Positions 33,023 to 42,769 of a stretch of 52,994 bases of DNA are shown here, piece after piece. Below the pieces are notes generated by a model. That model was not told the DNA's origin, ran no database searches, and saw nothing but the letters and a program-made list of their open reading frames with translations. Location: positions 1 through 52,994 of IMG/VR virus record IMGVR_UViG_3300028831_000554. The stretch is one strand, 5' to 3'. The position numbers and the translations under genes are program-made. This DNA is from a virus. Every line of letters starts with the position of its first letter. Position 1 is the first letter of the stretch.

Positions 33023-33355
33023 ATGATGAAGGAATTTTTGACCAGCGAGTCCGATCAGCCCGTCAAGTTCAAGGTCCACGACGATGTCTACGTGGCGGTC
33101 GCACCCTGTGATCTCCCCGGCAACGTGCTGGTGCGCTACGCCGAGACGGTGGCCATGGGCCGGGTGTACTCCGCCCACCTCATGTTCTTCGAAGCGGCGC
33201 TGGAAGAAGAGTCGTTCGAGACGTTCCAGTCCCGCCTGGACAAGAAGCGCTCGGCGGAGAACCCGGCCAAGCCCATCACGCTCAACACCATGGCCGAGGT
33301 GGCCAACTGGCTCATCGAGGAGATCTACGCGGGAAAAGCCAAGGGGTTGCTCTAG
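33023..33355 (+). CDS. Tail assembly chaperone (gpG-like), 110 aa
   Basis: It starts at ATG 33023 or 33026 after GAGGAATG-rich sequence. The protein has an N-terminal beta part (PVKFKVHDDVYVAVAPCDL) and a helical rest (LEEESFETFQSRLDKKRSA), as in gpG chaperones that hold the tape measure during assembly. At the end, the slippery site GGGAAAA (33331-33337) lets a fraction of ribosomes slip by -1 into the downstream frame (see that feature). Confidence 0.85.
   Translation: MMKEFLTSESDQPVKFKVHDDVYVAVAPCDLPGNVLVRYAETVAMGRVYSAHLMFFEAALEEESFETFQSRLDKKRSAENPAKPITLNTMAEVANWLIEEIYAGKAKGLL
33331..33337 (+). promoter_or_regulatory. -1 programmed frameshift site, G-GGA-AAA
   Basis: The heptamer has the X-XXY-YYZ form in the zero frame of the first chaperone gene. 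Slipping moves the ribosome to the frame of 33361-33684. The fusion would be read from 33023 to 33337, then from 33337 to 33684, about 220 residues. A GCTCTAG and a G-rich stretch follow within 20 bases, and the pair is in the standard gpG/gpGT position. Confidence 0.85.
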
Positions 33356-33360
33356 CACTC

Positions 33361-33684
33361 ATGCTCTACCTCATGCAGGACTGGGACGAGTTCGACACCT
33401 GGTGTCTCTTCCGGGGAGTGGACACCTCAACGCTGTCGTCCCGCCGCCTGGTCAACCTGACCATCGCCCATCTCGCCGAGGGACGGGACCGGGCGGCCCT
33501 GCTGGCCGAACTCGAGCCCATCGGCGACAGCCTCCTGCACCGGACGCCGATTTCGTCACACGGTAAACCCGAGGCACCGCCGCCGGGGTGGAAATCGGAC
33601 GAGGCCAACTGGGCCGGAATCAAGTCCTTCCTCGGGTCGATGGGTGCGGTGAAGGGTGGAATCTCGAAGGGAGTGACGAACTAG
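33361..33684 (+). CDS. Tail assembly chaperone, frameshift extension (gpT part), 107 aa
   Basis: This open frame lies in the -1 frame relative to the upstream chaperone and ends right at the tape measure start. It has no strong ribosome-binding site of its own, so it is probably made mainly as the frameshift fusion. The sequence is helical (SSRRLVNLTIAHLAEGRDRA) with a flexible Pro-rich middle and Gly-rich end. Confidence 0.8.
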   Translation: MLYLMQDWDEFDTWCLFRGVDTSTLSSRRLVNLTIAHLAEGRDRAALLAELEPIGDSLLHRTPISSHGKPEAPPPGWKSDEANWAGIKSFLGSMGAVKGGISKGVTN

Positions 33685-36600
33685 ATGGCCGAAGAGTTCG
33701 GGCAGGGCTTCGTCACCATCCTCCCTGACTTCAGCCAGTTCGACGCCGCCCTCAAGTCCCACGTCACCTCGTCGCTCGACGCCATCCAGAAACAGCTGGC
33801 GACGGCGGGTGCCGGGCTGGGCACCAATGTCGGGGGCGGCGGGGCGGCGGTCAAGAAAGAGGCCGACACCGCCAACGCCGCCCTCAAGACCGTCCAGAAA
33901 ACGGCGGACGATGTAGGGAGAACCCTGACGGACAAGTTCTCCAAGCTGGCGTTCTCCCTCAACCGGCTGGGGTCCACGCTCACCCAGGTCATCACCCGCC
34001 CCCTGGCGGGGATCGCCCGGGATGCCGTCGGTGCTGTCTCGGATCTGGTCGAAGCGGTCCAGGCATCGGAGCCCGCCTTCGGTCGGGCCGGGGAGGGTGT
34101 GCGGGATTGGGCGGCCACCCTCGACAATTCCTTCGGACTCACCCAGAAGGCCGCCCTCGATACCGCCAACACCTTCGGCCTCCTCTTCGGCAACATCGGC
34201 CTGACCGAGTCGGCGGCGGCACGACTGGCCAAGACGCTGACCGAGCGGGCGGCCGATGTCGGATCCTTGTTCAACGTCCAGAGCGCCAAGGTGGCCCAGG
34301 ACTTCACCTCGGCCATCGAGGGCCAGTCCCGTACCGTCCGCAAGTACGGCGTGCTGCTCTCCGAGGCGGCCGTCAACCAGTTCGCCTACAACAAGGGGAT
34401 CGCCGAAGCCGGGACGGAACTGACCCAGCAGCAGAAGATCCTGGCCCGGTCCCAGATCATCCTCGAGCAGACCACCAAGGCCCAGGGGGACGCCGCCCGC
34501 ACGGCCGGAACCTTCGCCGGTCAACTGCGGACCCTCACCCCCCAGATCGATGAGGCCCGCCGGGCCATCGGTGAAGCCCTGCTCCCTGTCGCCACCGTCC
34601 TGGTCAAGACGATCAGGACGGTTGTCGAGGCGTTCGACACGCTGAACAACATCCCCGTCATCGGGAAGCTCGTCACCACGATCGGGGTGTCCTTCGCCGG
34701 GCTCATCGCCATCACCGGTCCCGTGATCTTCATCTTCGCCCGGCTGGTCGACTCGCTGCGCATCCTGCAGGTGGCATTCGGGATGACAGCTAAGAGCGCC
34801 ACAGCCATGGGCGTCGCTGAGGCTGGCGCCATCGGTCCGACCGCCGCTCTGGGCGAGACCGCCGGGGCTGCCGCGGTCGGGGTGGAGGGCCTCACTGCCG
34901 CCCAGGTCAGCTCTTCCCTGGCTGGAGTGAAGTTCTCCAGGATCGCCGCGATCTTGGTAGAGGGGCTCAGCAAGTTGGGGGCGGTTATCTCCCGGTTCGG
35001 CCCCGGTCTTGCCACTCTCGGTGCCTTCCACTTCATCAGTGAACGGTTCGAGAAGGACGCCCCGAAGGTCGACAAGCTCAAGCGCTCCCTGGACGAACTG
35101 GCCGCCACCGGGAACGTTACAAAAGACCTGAAGGATCAACTTACCGACCTCAACACGGCCGTCGGCTACCTCGGCTCCAACGGGGTGCAGACCACCATTG
35201 GCCGGGGGATCGACCGGATCACCCAGCACTTCTCCTTCTTCATCGGTGAAAACAAGCTTCAGATAGCCAGGAAGAACGTCAAGGCCTTCTCCCAGGCGAT
35301 CACCGACCTGGCCAAGGCCGGTGACGTATCCGGGGCGCAGAACCAGCTTGAAGCCCTACGGGAGCAGTACATCGCAGGGGCCACGTCGGTCGAAGAGATG
35401 AACAATCGCACCAAGGAGTTCGACAGGATCTTCAAGGGCGTGTGGGACACGATCTTGAAGTCCCCGCTCCCCGAGCTTCCCGGCCAGATTGACCGGGTGA
35501 CCACCGCCTTCGACAAGAACAAGGACGTGATCAAGGACCTGCTCTCCGCTTCGCGGGAGGAGGCCGACTCCATCACCCAGCGCAACAACGCCCTCGACCG
35601 CCAGCACGAGGCGGAGGCGGAACTGGCCGCCCTCCGTAAGAAGGGCACCGTCGATGCCGAGAAGGTGGCCTCGGCGGAACGGGCGGTGGTGGAGGCCAAG
35701 GAGAAGGTCACCGACGCCAACAACAAGGTCACCGATTCCCTGGTGGCCCAGTCCGAGGCGCAGATCAAGCTCAACGAACTCCTCAAGCCCGCCACCGAGG
35801 ACGAGATCGCCGAAGCCAAGGACAAGGTCCTGTCGGCCCAGTTGGCCCTCAACCGGGCCAACCGTGAAGCCGAGGAGGCCCAGAAGGCGCTCAACCGCCA
35901 GCAGGGCCGCTCCATCGACCTCACCAAGCTCTCACTCGACCAGCTGCGCACCACCCTGGCCAACGCTCGGGCCACGCTGGCCGCCCAGCGGGAGGGCACA
36001 CAGGGCGCCTCCCGGGCCGAACTCGAGGACGCCGCCCTCAGCGCCCAGATCGCCCAGCGGGAAGCGGTCCGCAACCTGGCCGAGGCCCAGAAGGACCTGG
36101 CCGACACCGAGAACAAGGGCAAGGTCGAGACCGAGGAGATCACCAAGGCCCGCAACGACCTCGCCGCCGCCGACCGGGCGGTGACCAAGGCCCGCCGGGA
36201 GGCGGAGGACGCCGTCCGCGATGTCGGTATCGCCGAGGCCAAGCTGCGACAGGAGCGCGCCGGGGACCCGGCCCTCCTCCAGACGATCCACGACAAGGAA
36301 GTGGAGGTGAAGAACGCCAAGAAGGATGTCGCCGCCGCCGAGCGCGACATCGCCCTGGCCGTCATCGAGCGCCAGAAGCAGATCGACATCCTCAACGACA
36401 AGCAGGACGCCGAGGCCGTCGCCCTCCAGAGAACGTTCGATGTCTACAAGAAGTTCGGCCTCGTCGTCCCCGACGTTGAGACCGCCATCAACGCCGTCAT
36501 CGACAAGATCGCCGCCAGCCTCATCATCGGCATCGATGCCAGTGGCCGCCAGATCATCAAGCCGCTCACCGGACCCCGCCTCCGGGGCTTCGAGGAAGGG

Positions 36601-36966
36601 GGCCTGGTGACGAGCCCCACGCTCTCGTGGATCGGTGAGCGGTTCAAGCCGGAGTCGGTCATTCCCTGGTCGAGCCCGAACCGGGTGTGGGAGCAGATGG
36701 CCAAGGCACTCCCCCACATGCCGCCGGTCGTCCGTCAGCGCCTCGAGCCCGTCATCCCCGGCTCCACGGTCTCCAGTCCCACCCACCTCAACCGGCCGGT
36801 GGCGGAGTTCGACTATGACCGCATGGCCAAGGCCATCGCCAAAGCCATACGGGAAGAGGGCCTCGGGGCCGACATCGACATCACCGTCCCGCCCGCCCCC
36901 GGGATGAGCGAGAGCCAGCTGGCCCGCAAGGTGGCCAGGGAGATGGGGCGGTGGATGCGTGGATAG
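33685..36966 (+). CDS. Tape measure protein, 1093 aa
   Basis: The largest gene of the window, starting one base after the chaperone stop. It begins MAEEFGQGFVTILPDFSQFD, has hydrophobic segments near 310-355 (VTTIGVSFAGLIAITGPVIF), and from about 610 to 930 consists of long charged coiled coils full of Ala/Glu/Lys. The C-terminus is basic (REMGRWMRG). By the family rule of about 0.15 nm per residue the tail would be near 160 nm, typical of a long-tailed siphovirus. Confidence 0.95.
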   Translation: MAEEFGQGFVTILPDFSQFDAALKSHVTSSLDAIQKQLATAGAGLGTNVGGGGAAVKKEADTANAALKTVQKTADDVGRTLTDKFSKLAFSLNRLGSTLTQVITRPLAGIARDAVGAVSDLVEAVQASEPAFGRAGEGVRDWAATLDNSFGLTQKAALDTANTFGLLFGNIGLTESAAARLAKTLTERAADVGSLFNVQSAKVAQDFTSAIEGQSRTVRKYGVLLSEAAVNQFAYNKGIAEAGTELTQQQKILARSQIILEQTTKAQGDAARTAGTFAGQLRTLTPQIDEARRAIGEALLPVATVLVKTIRTVVEAFDTLNNIPVIGKLVTTIGVSFAGLIAITGPVIFIFARLVDSLRILQVAFGMTAKSATAMGVAEAGAIGPTAALGETAGAAAVGVEGLTAAQVSSSLAGVKFSRIAAILVEGLSKLGAVISRFGPGLATLGAFHFISERFEKDAPKVDKLKRSLDELAATGNVTKDLKDQLTDLNTAVGYLGSNGVQTTIGRGIDRITQHFSFFIGENKLQIARKNVKAFSQAITDLAKAGDVSGAQNQLEALREQYIAGATSVEEMNNRTKEFDRIFKGVWDTILKSPLPELPGQIDRVTTAFDKNKDVIKDLLSASREEADSITQRNNALDRQHEAEAELAALRKKGTVDAEKVASAERAVVEAKEKVTDANNKVTDSLVAQSEAQIKLNELLKPATEDEIAEAKDKVLSAQLALNRANREAEEAQKALNRQQGRSIDLTKLSLDQLRTTLANARATLAAQREGTQGASRAELEDAALSAQIAQREAVRNLAEAQKDLADTENKGKVETEEITKARNDLAAADRAVTKARREAEDAVRDVGIAEAKLRQERAGDPALLQTIHDKEVEVKNAKKDVAAAERDIALAVIERQKQIDILNDKQDAEAVALQRTFDVYKKFGLVVPDVETAINAVIDKIAASLIIGIDASGRQIIKPLTGPRLRGFEEGGLVTSPTLSWIGERFKPESVIPWSSPNRVWEQMAKALPHMPPVVRQRLEPVIPGSTVSSPTHLNRPVAEFDYDRMAKAIAKAIREEGLGADIDITVPPAPGMSESQLARKVAREMGRWMRG

Positions 36967-38650
36967 TGTCGCCGGAGCTTGGGCCGCCCTTGAAGGGTCG
37001 GAGATTGTCAACGCGGCCCGCTGCCGGGCCTACCTGCTGGCCGGGTACGGCCCGCCCGGGCTCAAGGTGGAGGGTGAGTGCGACTGTCCCGAGGAACAGT
37101 TGCGCGTCCTGGTGGGCTGTGATGACGCTCCCTACAGCACTCCGGCCGACGACCTCGCCCCGTGGTACGACGCCGCCATCCCCGAATCGGCCGACTTCGC
37201 CGGGTTCTTCCCCACCTCCTTCGAAGGTCTGGAGTCGACCTACACCCGGGAGGTGACCGACACCCTCAACGGTGGCCTGCTCGGGCGCCTCCGGGCCGAG
37301 CCCCGGACCCTCGTCTGGCGGGGCCTCCTGTTCGGGCGCACCTGTTGCAGCGTGGCCTACGGCCTGCGCTGGCTGACTTCGGTGCTCCGCCAGGCCCGCT
37401 GCGGGGCGGAGTGCGGCGGCGAGAAGCTCGACATCCTGGTGTGTTGCCCGCCGCCGACCGAGGAGGTCGGCGGAGTCAACGCCAGATTCCACATCGCTCC
37501 CTCGGTGCCGAATGTCGGGGGTGGGACCTGGACGTTGAGCTACGGCGGGGATACCTCGGACCCAATTCCCTGGAACGCCGACGGCCCGGCGGTCTACGCC
37601 ATCATCTCGACGCTCCCGTCCTTCGGGGGACCAGGAAACATCGCGCTGGCCGGGATGGGCGCCCCGGGTTGGTACAACTTCGATCTCATCTTCGTGAACG
37701 AATTGGGATCCCAGCCGATCACCGGGGTCACCGCAGACGGAAGCAACCTCACCGGCGCTAGCGCTCCGTACACCATGGACGTGACGATCCAAGTTCCGGG
37801 GGAGCACGGTACACCGGAGGTCGTCTGCGAAGACTGTCGCACGCTACCGACTCCCGGGCTTCCGGCCGCCGACGACGCCTTCCGCACCCTTTACAACGTG
37901 GGCCTGACCGAAGGTCCGCTGGTCCGCTCCCAGCGGGCCTCGTCGGGCCGGTGCGGGTGCTCGACCATCATGGAGGTCGAGTTCACCCTGGTGGCCGGCA
38001 ACCCCCACTTCTACCGGGCCCCGGTGCTGCTGGCCGATGCGCTCTCCTTCGAGGTCGGGCTCTGCCCGGAGTGGCAGGTGGTCACCAGCCCGTCGGAGTG
38101 CGTCGTCTCCCCCGGTGTCCCCACCGACTGTTCCGAACCGACCTCCACCATCATCACCGACCCCCATTGCGCGGTGGCCACCTTGCCGCCGGTGTTCACG
38201 GTCGATGAGTCCTGCTTCTGCGATCCGCTCGCCCCGACCAGCGTCTGTGTCGACGTGCCTGCCTCGACCTTCGGCTTCGACTTCCAGGGGGCGCCGGTCT
38301 TTTCCATCTACTCCGGTAGTGACGCCCTGCGGGCCACCACTATCCGCCTCATCGAGAACCCGCTCGGTTCCGATTGCGATGAAGTCGGCTCCGATCCCTG
38401 CAACTTCTGCGAGTTCATCACCATCCGGTACTTCCCCGCCTTCTCCACGTTGACCATCGACGGGGTCAACCGGCGGGTGACCATCGAACTTCCGGGTGGA
38501 GACATCCAGTCGGGCGAGCAGTTCATGGTCGGCAACTACACCTGGCCATTGCTGGAGTGTGTCGATTACTGCGTTTGCGCCACGGTCGACGGGGCCACCG
38601 CCGCCGCCGATGCCACCTTCTCCCTCAGTGTGTACCCGCTGGAGATGTAG
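36959..38650 (+). CDS. Distal tail protein with an inserted Ig-like domain, 563 aa
   Basis: The start is GTG 36959, overlapping the tape measure stop. The N-terminal 165 residues and the C-terminal half have the beta structure and positions of a distal tail (Dit-like) protein. Between about 176 and 282 sits a domain (GGGTWTLSYGGDTSDPIPWN... FVNELGSQPITGV) that recurs twice in the next gene. Many cysteines occur (RTCCSVAYG, CGAECGGEK, VCCPPP), and C-terminal residues are beta-rich. Confidence 0.7.
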   Translation: MDSVAGAWAALEGSEIVNAARCRAYLLAGYGPPGLKVEGECDCPEEQLRVLVGCDDAPYSTPADDLAPWYDAAIPESADFAGFFPTSFEGLESTYTREVTDTLNGGLLGRLRAEPRTLVWRGLLFGRTCCSVAYGLRWLTSVLRQARCGAECGGEKLDILVCCPPPTEEVGGVNARFHIAPSVPNVGGGTWTLSYGGDTSDPIPWNADGPAVYAIISTLPSFGGPGNIALAGMGAPGWYNFDLIFVNELGSQPITGVTADGSNLTGASAPYTMDVTIQVPGEHGTPEVVCEDCRTLPTPGLPAADDAFRTLYNVGLTEGPLVRSQRASSGRCGCSTIMEVEFTLVAGNPHFYRAPVLLADALSFEVGLCPEWQVVTSPSECVVSPGVPTDCSEPTSTIITDPHCAVATLPPVFTVDESCFCDPLAPTSVCVDVPASTFGFDFQGAPVFSIYSGSDALRATTIRLIENPLGSDCDEVGSDPCNFCEFITIRYFPAFSTLTIDGVNRRVTIELPGGDIQSGEQFMVGNYTWPLLECVDYCVCATVDGATAAADATFSLSVYPLEM

Positions 38651-40587
38651 TGCCTCCGGGTCAGAACGCCAAGTTCTACGCCGCTCTCACCGCCTGGTAC
38701 CCGGCCGGGTATCACATGTATGTCTCCCCGACCCCGTCCGGTGGCACCTTCACAATTACTTGGGAAGGCCAGACGACGGCCCCGATCAGCTGGACCCCTG
38801 GAATGAACAGTTCGATCATCCAGGCGGCGCTGGAGGCTCTGCCCAACATCGGCGCGGGCAACGTCCTTTTTTCGGTTATCACGAGCCCCGATCCCGGTGC
38901 CCCGGTGTGGAGCTTCGATTTCTACATCTTCTTCGTCAACGACCTGGGCGGGGACCAGCCTGCCCCGACGGCGGATGTGACCGGACTGACCGGCCCAGAC
39001 GCGCCCTACGGCGTCACGGTGACGAACCGCTGGGGAACGTACCCCGGCCGGTGGGGGCCCGTCTATCCCAGTGGCGACCCCAGCCTGGCCGGGACGTTCA
39101 CGTTCTCCTATGGCGGCTACACCACTGCGCCCATCGACCTTCTGGCCACCCCGGAGGAGGTGACCACGGCACTGGAGGCGCTGCCATCCACCGGGTCGGG
39201 CAATGTCGTGGTGACCGACTATTACAGTGACCTGGATGGCTGGCCCTGGGGCGGGCCGACTGATGATCCTTGGTACGACGGCCTCAAGATCGAATTCGTC
39301 GGCGACCTCGGTGAGCGTCCCATCACCGGCCTGGCGGCCGGTACCGACATCACCGGCGAACCCAATGGCCAGTACACCGGCCCGTACACGATCCTCATCA
39401 ACACCCCCATCCCCGGGGTCATGGGCATCCCCGACGACATCTCCGGCGGGGCGTGGCCGACTCCTGATCGCAACCTCATGCCCCGCAAGGCCGGGCGGGG
39501 ACGGTTGGGTTGCGGCATCAACGAGGCGTACATCACCTGGAAGTGCGGCACGCCCCGCTTCTGCCCCGTGCTCGAGGGGGCCGAGATCACCTGGGGTCGG
39601 ACCCTCAACGACATCTCCGAAGCCGAGGTGGTCGTCCCCCTCTCCGGCACGGCCGACTCGACCTGCTGCGACTGCCTCGGTGATGTCGAGCCCTGGTGCC
39701 ACGAACTGCACGTCGCCCGGGACGGCCAGGACGTATGGCTCGGACCCATCACCGAGATCGTCTACGAGTTCGACAAGGTCACCATCCGGGCCATCGACCT
39801 GCTGGGCTGGTCGACGGTGCGGGTTCCCGAGGTGCCCATCGACTACACCGTCACCACCGGCGCCGGGGCGGCCGACTGGACGACCATCGCCCAGGCGGTG
39901 CTCGACGTGGCCTTCGCCGAGGACGACCCCTGCCTGCTGCCCTACGTGTCGGCCAGCCTCACCGGCTACGTCGGCGAGCAGAAGTTCGCCCCCTACCAGG
40001 ACACCGCCTTCGACCAGATCGACGCCCTGGCCGCGACCGGGCTCGAGTACACCGTGGTCGGCCGCACCGTCATCCTGACCTCGCCCAACGTGCCCAATGC
40101 CGCCATCGCCACCCTGCTCGATGAGCACATCGTCGGCGACGTGCAGTTGACCAAGACCGGGCTCCTCCAGGCCGACCGCTGGTTCGTCCACTACGAGAAC
40201 GACGACACCGACACCCCGCCCGGGCCGGGATATCGGGAGGCGGCTAACCAGTACTGCTACGGGCTCATCGAGCGGATCCGTTCCACCGACACCGCCCTGG
40301 CCAACAAGGAAAGCGCCGAGGTGGTGGCCCAGGTCTACGTCGATGCCACCGCCATCGCCCCCCGGCTGCTGGAGATCCCTGACGGTTCCCAGCTGTCGCC
40401 CGAGACACCCTGGACGATCGACGCCATGATCCCCGGGGTGCGGGTCGATGTCGGGGTGACCCGGCTCTGCGTCAATGCCACCCAGAGCTTCCGCCTGACC
40501 GGGGTCCAGGTCCGTCAGACAGCCGCCGGAGCCGAAGAGGTCTCCGTCTCCCTCGGCCCGCTCAACGTCTTGTCGGAAGGCCTGTGA
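38650..40587 (+). CDS. Minor tail protein (tail-tip), 645 aa
   Basis: The start is GTG 38650 (TAGTG with the previous stop); earlier frame extension is a shadow. Two copies of the repeated domain, about residues 15-115 and 135-250 ([20 protein letters not shown] and [20 protein letters not shown]), precede a tail-tip body ([20 protein letters not shown] and later). It would sit below the distal tail protein as the fibre platform. Confidence 0.75.
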   Translation: MPPGQNAKFYAALTAWYPAGYHMYVSPTPSGGTFTITWEGQTTAPISWTPGMNSSIIQAALEALPNIGAGNVLFSVITSPDPGAPVWSFDFYIFFVNDLGGDQPAPTADVTGLTGPDAPYGVTVTNRWGTYPGRWGPVYPSGDPSLAGTFTFSYGGYTTAPIDLLATPEEVTTALEALPSTGSGNVVVTDYYSDLDGWPWGGPTDDPWYDGLKIEFVGDLGERPITGLAAGTDITGEPNGQYTGPYTILINTPIPGVMGIPDDISGGAWPTPDRNLMPRKAGRGRLGCGINEAYITWKCGTPRFCPVLEGAEITWGRTLNDISEAEVVVPLSGTADSTCCDCLGDVEPWCHELHVARDGQDVWLGPITEIVYEFDKVTIRAIDLLGWSTVRVPEVPIDYTVTTGAGAADWTTIAQAVLDVAFAEDDPCLLPYVSASLTGYVGEQKFAPYQDTAFDQIDALAATGLEYTVVGRTVILTSPNVPNAAIATLLDEHIVGDVQLTKTGLLQADRWFVHYENDDTDTPPGPGYREAANQYCYGLIERIRSTDTALANKESAEVVAQVYVDATAIAPRLLEIPDGSQLSPETPWTIDAMIPGVRVDVGVTRLCVNATQSFRLTGVQVRQTAAGAEEVSVSLGPLNVLSEGL

Positions 40588-41099
40588 TGCCGACCCCGAG
40601 CCTGCCCACCGGGGCGCAACCGGCCATCAAGGAGATCAGGGACCGGCTCCGGCGCATCGAGGCCCGGCTGCTCAACCTCGGGACCACCGGGGGAACGGGC
40701 CCCGCCGGTCCTACCGGCCCGACAGGGCTGACAGGTCCTACCGGCCCCGCAGGATCTACCGGCCCGGCGGGGGCGACCGGGCCAGCGGGCGCCGACGGGA
40801 CGAAGGCCATTCCGCCCTTCTCCATGTCGGCATTGATCCTGGCGACTTCCGGCCGGTGGTATACCAGCGAGGACGTGCCGGTCACGACCGTCCGGGCTTC
40901 GCTGCGCCTGGCCGGGACAACGACGACAACGGCGGTGGTGATGGTGGACGGATCAGATGTGGCAACGGTCAGCCTCGGAAGCGGTGTGCAGACCACGACG
41001 ACGGCTCTGGCGACCACGATCTTGACCGGGAGCTATGTCCAGGTCAGGACTACGGCTGTCGGCTCTGGAGCCTCCGACCTGACGGTCCAGGTGTACTAG
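40587..41099 (+). CDS. Collagen-like fibre protein, 170 aa
   Basis: The N-terminus is a helix ([19 protein letters not shown]), residues about 36-72 are GxY collagen repeats ([19 protein letters not shown]), and the C-terminal 95 residues are a beta domain rich in Thr ([20 protein letters not shown]). The coiled helix, collagen stem and globular end describe a trimeric short fibre. The start shares a base with the previous stop (TGATG). Confidence 0.8.
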   Translation: MPTPSLPTGAQPAIKEIRDRLRRIEARLLNLGTTGGTGPAGPTGPTGLTGPTGPAGSTGPAGATGPAGADGTKAIPPFSMSALILATSGRWYTSEDVPVTTVRASLRLAGTTTTTAVVMVDGSDVATVSLGSGVQTTTTALATTILTGSYVQVRTTAVGSGASDLTVQVY

Positions 41100-41101
41100 C
41101 C

Positions 41102-42163
41102 ATGAGTCTCCTGATCTTTGAAGGGTTCTCGGCTGGGGCCAACAGTTCCTCCGGGGCCGACGTTGGCTCCTTCTTCACCCCCAAGTGGAGTAGCGCCTCG
41201 CTGGAAGTCAATACGGGTCACGGTCGCCACGGAGTCGGCGGCGGTCCCAAGTTCACGACCATGCTCTCCAAGGTGTTCCCGGCGTCCCAGAAGGACACCA
41301 AGTTCATCGTCGGGTGCGCCCTGATGAACCCAACCGCGGGCGGCGCCGCTGGGCTCATCACCCTCGGTGGAGACGCTGGCGCGACCAGCCATTTGATGTT
41401 CGGCGCCACCGGCTCCGGTTCCATCGAGATGGCGGTGTATCGCGGCGGCTCGACTTCGGGAACCCTGCTCGGGACAACCAGCGGCGCCGGGATGAGCGCT
41501 AGCGGGTGGCGTTACATCGAGATTGAAGCCGTCCTCAGCGACTCCGTTGGCTCGGTCAAGATCTGGAGCGACGGCGTTCAGGTCCTGAACCTGACCGGGA
41601 TCGACACCAGGAACGGTGGGACCGACGCCAATTTCGACTGGGTCAGCTTCAACCAGTGGATCAACAACATCGATGACCTCTACGTCCTGAACGGAGCTGG
41701 TGCTTCCAACAATTCTCGGCTGGGCGACGTACGCATCGTGGACGTGCTGGTCGACGGCAATGGGGCCTCCAGCCAGTGGACGGGCTCTGACGGCAACAGC
41801 ACCGACAACTACCTCCTGGTGGACGACAAACCGGCTGTCGGCGCCAGCGATTACGTGGAAGCCGGAACCAGCGATCTGGTGGACACGTACACCTTCGGCA
41901 ACGTGACGCTGACGACCGATGACCGGATCATCGCCGTGGGAGTCCACGCCCACGCTTACAAAGGCGACACCGGCTCGCGGTCGATTGCCCTACTGGCTTC
42001 CAGTGGCGGGTCCACGAGCACTGGTTCGGACCAGCAGCTGAATACGACGGCCTCCCTGGCGAGGACCTTCTACCAGCACTTCGAGACCGACCCGAACACC
42101 GCGGCGGCGTGGACCGAGGCGGGCCATAACGCCGCCGAGGTCGGGATCAAGTCGCGGCCGTGA
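41102..42163 (+). CDS. Minor tail/fibre protein, LamG-like fold, 353 aa
   Basis: The sequence (LLIFEGFSAGANSSSGADVG, WRYIEIEAVLSDSVGSVKIW, NFDWVSFNQWINNIDDLYVL) has the strand pattern of concanavalin A/LamG-type lectin domains used to bind sugars, and the C-terminal quarter resembles phage tail adhesin ends. It belongs to the fibre group after the tail-tip gene and may contact host glycans. Confidence 0.75.
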   Translation: MSLLIFEGFSAGANSSSGADVGSFFTPKWSSASLEVNTGHGRHGVGGGPKFTTMLSKVFPASQKDTKFIVGCALMNPTAGGAAGLITLGGDAGATSHLMFGATGSGSIEMAVYRGGSTSGTLLGTTSGAGMSASGWRYIEIEAVLSDSVGSVKIWSDGVQVLNLTGIDTRNGGTDANFDWVSFNQWINNIDDLYVLNGAGASNNSRLGDVRIVDVLVDGNGASSQWTGSDGNSTDNYLLVDDKPAVGASDYVEAGTSDLVDTYTFGNVTLTTDDRIIAVGVHAHAYKGDTGSRSIALLASSGGSTSTGSDQQLNTTASLARTFYQHFETDPNTAAAWTEAGHNAAEVGIKSRP

Positions 42164-42408
42164 CCGTCGCTCAAGTTGGTTCGGTCTGGGCTGAAACCCT
42201 CATCCAGTCGGAGCCCAAGGCGCTCGTCCACGGAGTCTGGGTCGAAACACTCATCCAGTCCCGCCCGAAAGCGCTCACCCATAGCGTCTGGGTGGAGACC
42301 CTGGTCCAGTCCCGGCCCAAGGCTTTCGTCCATAGCGTCTGGGCCGAGACCCTGATCGGGCCAAGAAGCTCGGGCGGTTGGTCCGTCGGCGTCATACGGA
42401 TGGGATAG
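42160..42408 (+). CDS. Short protein of 17-residue tandem repeats, 82 aa
   Basis: The start is GTG 42160, overlapping the previous stop (GTGA). Residues 9-68 repeat VWVETLIQSRPKALVHS three full times and once partially, with small changes. No known domain matches. It lies among fibre genes and could be a stalk, an adaptor or an evolving repeat protein. Confidence 0.6.
   Translation: MTVAQVGSVWAETLIQSEPKALVHGVWVETLIQSRPKALTHSVWVETLVQSRPKAFVHSVWAETLIGPRSSGGWSVGVIRMG
42184..42363 (+). repeat. 51-bp tandem repeat array inside the small protein gene
   Basis: Three full 51-bp units and one partial unit, each coding for VW-ETL-QS-PKA--H, follow one another with mostly third-base differences. The copies differ enough to be old, but the translation is conserved, suggesting selection for the peptide. 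Confidence 0.7.
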
Positions 42409-42424
42409 GAGATGGGAGCAGACA

Positions 42425-42769
42425 ATGGCGAGGTGTAACTGCACAGCCCGGTGCTCCTGCGTGTTGGAGGAGGGCGACAATGTCGACATCACCGGAGCGG
42501 GCACGACGGCGCAGCCCTACATCATCTCGGTCCCCGGCGGCGGGGCAGCCGGGGCCACCGGCCCCTCGGGACCAGCTGGCCCGACCGGGGCTACCGGACC
42601 GGCGGGAGCCACAGGACCGGCGGGTATCGTCGGCGACGCTATCCCGGTCTACGTCTGGGACGGCGTCACCGATTACGCCCTGAGCACCGGCCGCATCTTC
42701 GTCGGTCCCAACGACCCGGCCGGTGAAGGCTTCACCCTGGCCGACGGCGACATCTGGGAAGCGACGTAA
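42425..42769 (+). CDS. CxC-module collagen-like protein, 114 aa
   Basis: Residues 1-30 (MARCNCTARCSCVLEEGDNV) repeat the module of the 31982 gene and are followed by DITGAGTTAQPYIIS. Residues about 37-70 are GxY collagen repeats ([19 protein letters not shown]), and the rest is a small beta end (YVWDGVTDYALSTGRIFVG). It is probably a trimeric fibre anchored by the CxC module. Confidence 0.75.
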   Translation: MARCNCTARCSCVLEEGDNVDITGAGTTAQPYIISVPGGGAAGATGPSGPAGPTGATGPAGATGPAGIVGDAIPVYVWDGVTDYALSTGRIFVGPNDPAGEGFTLADGDIWEAT

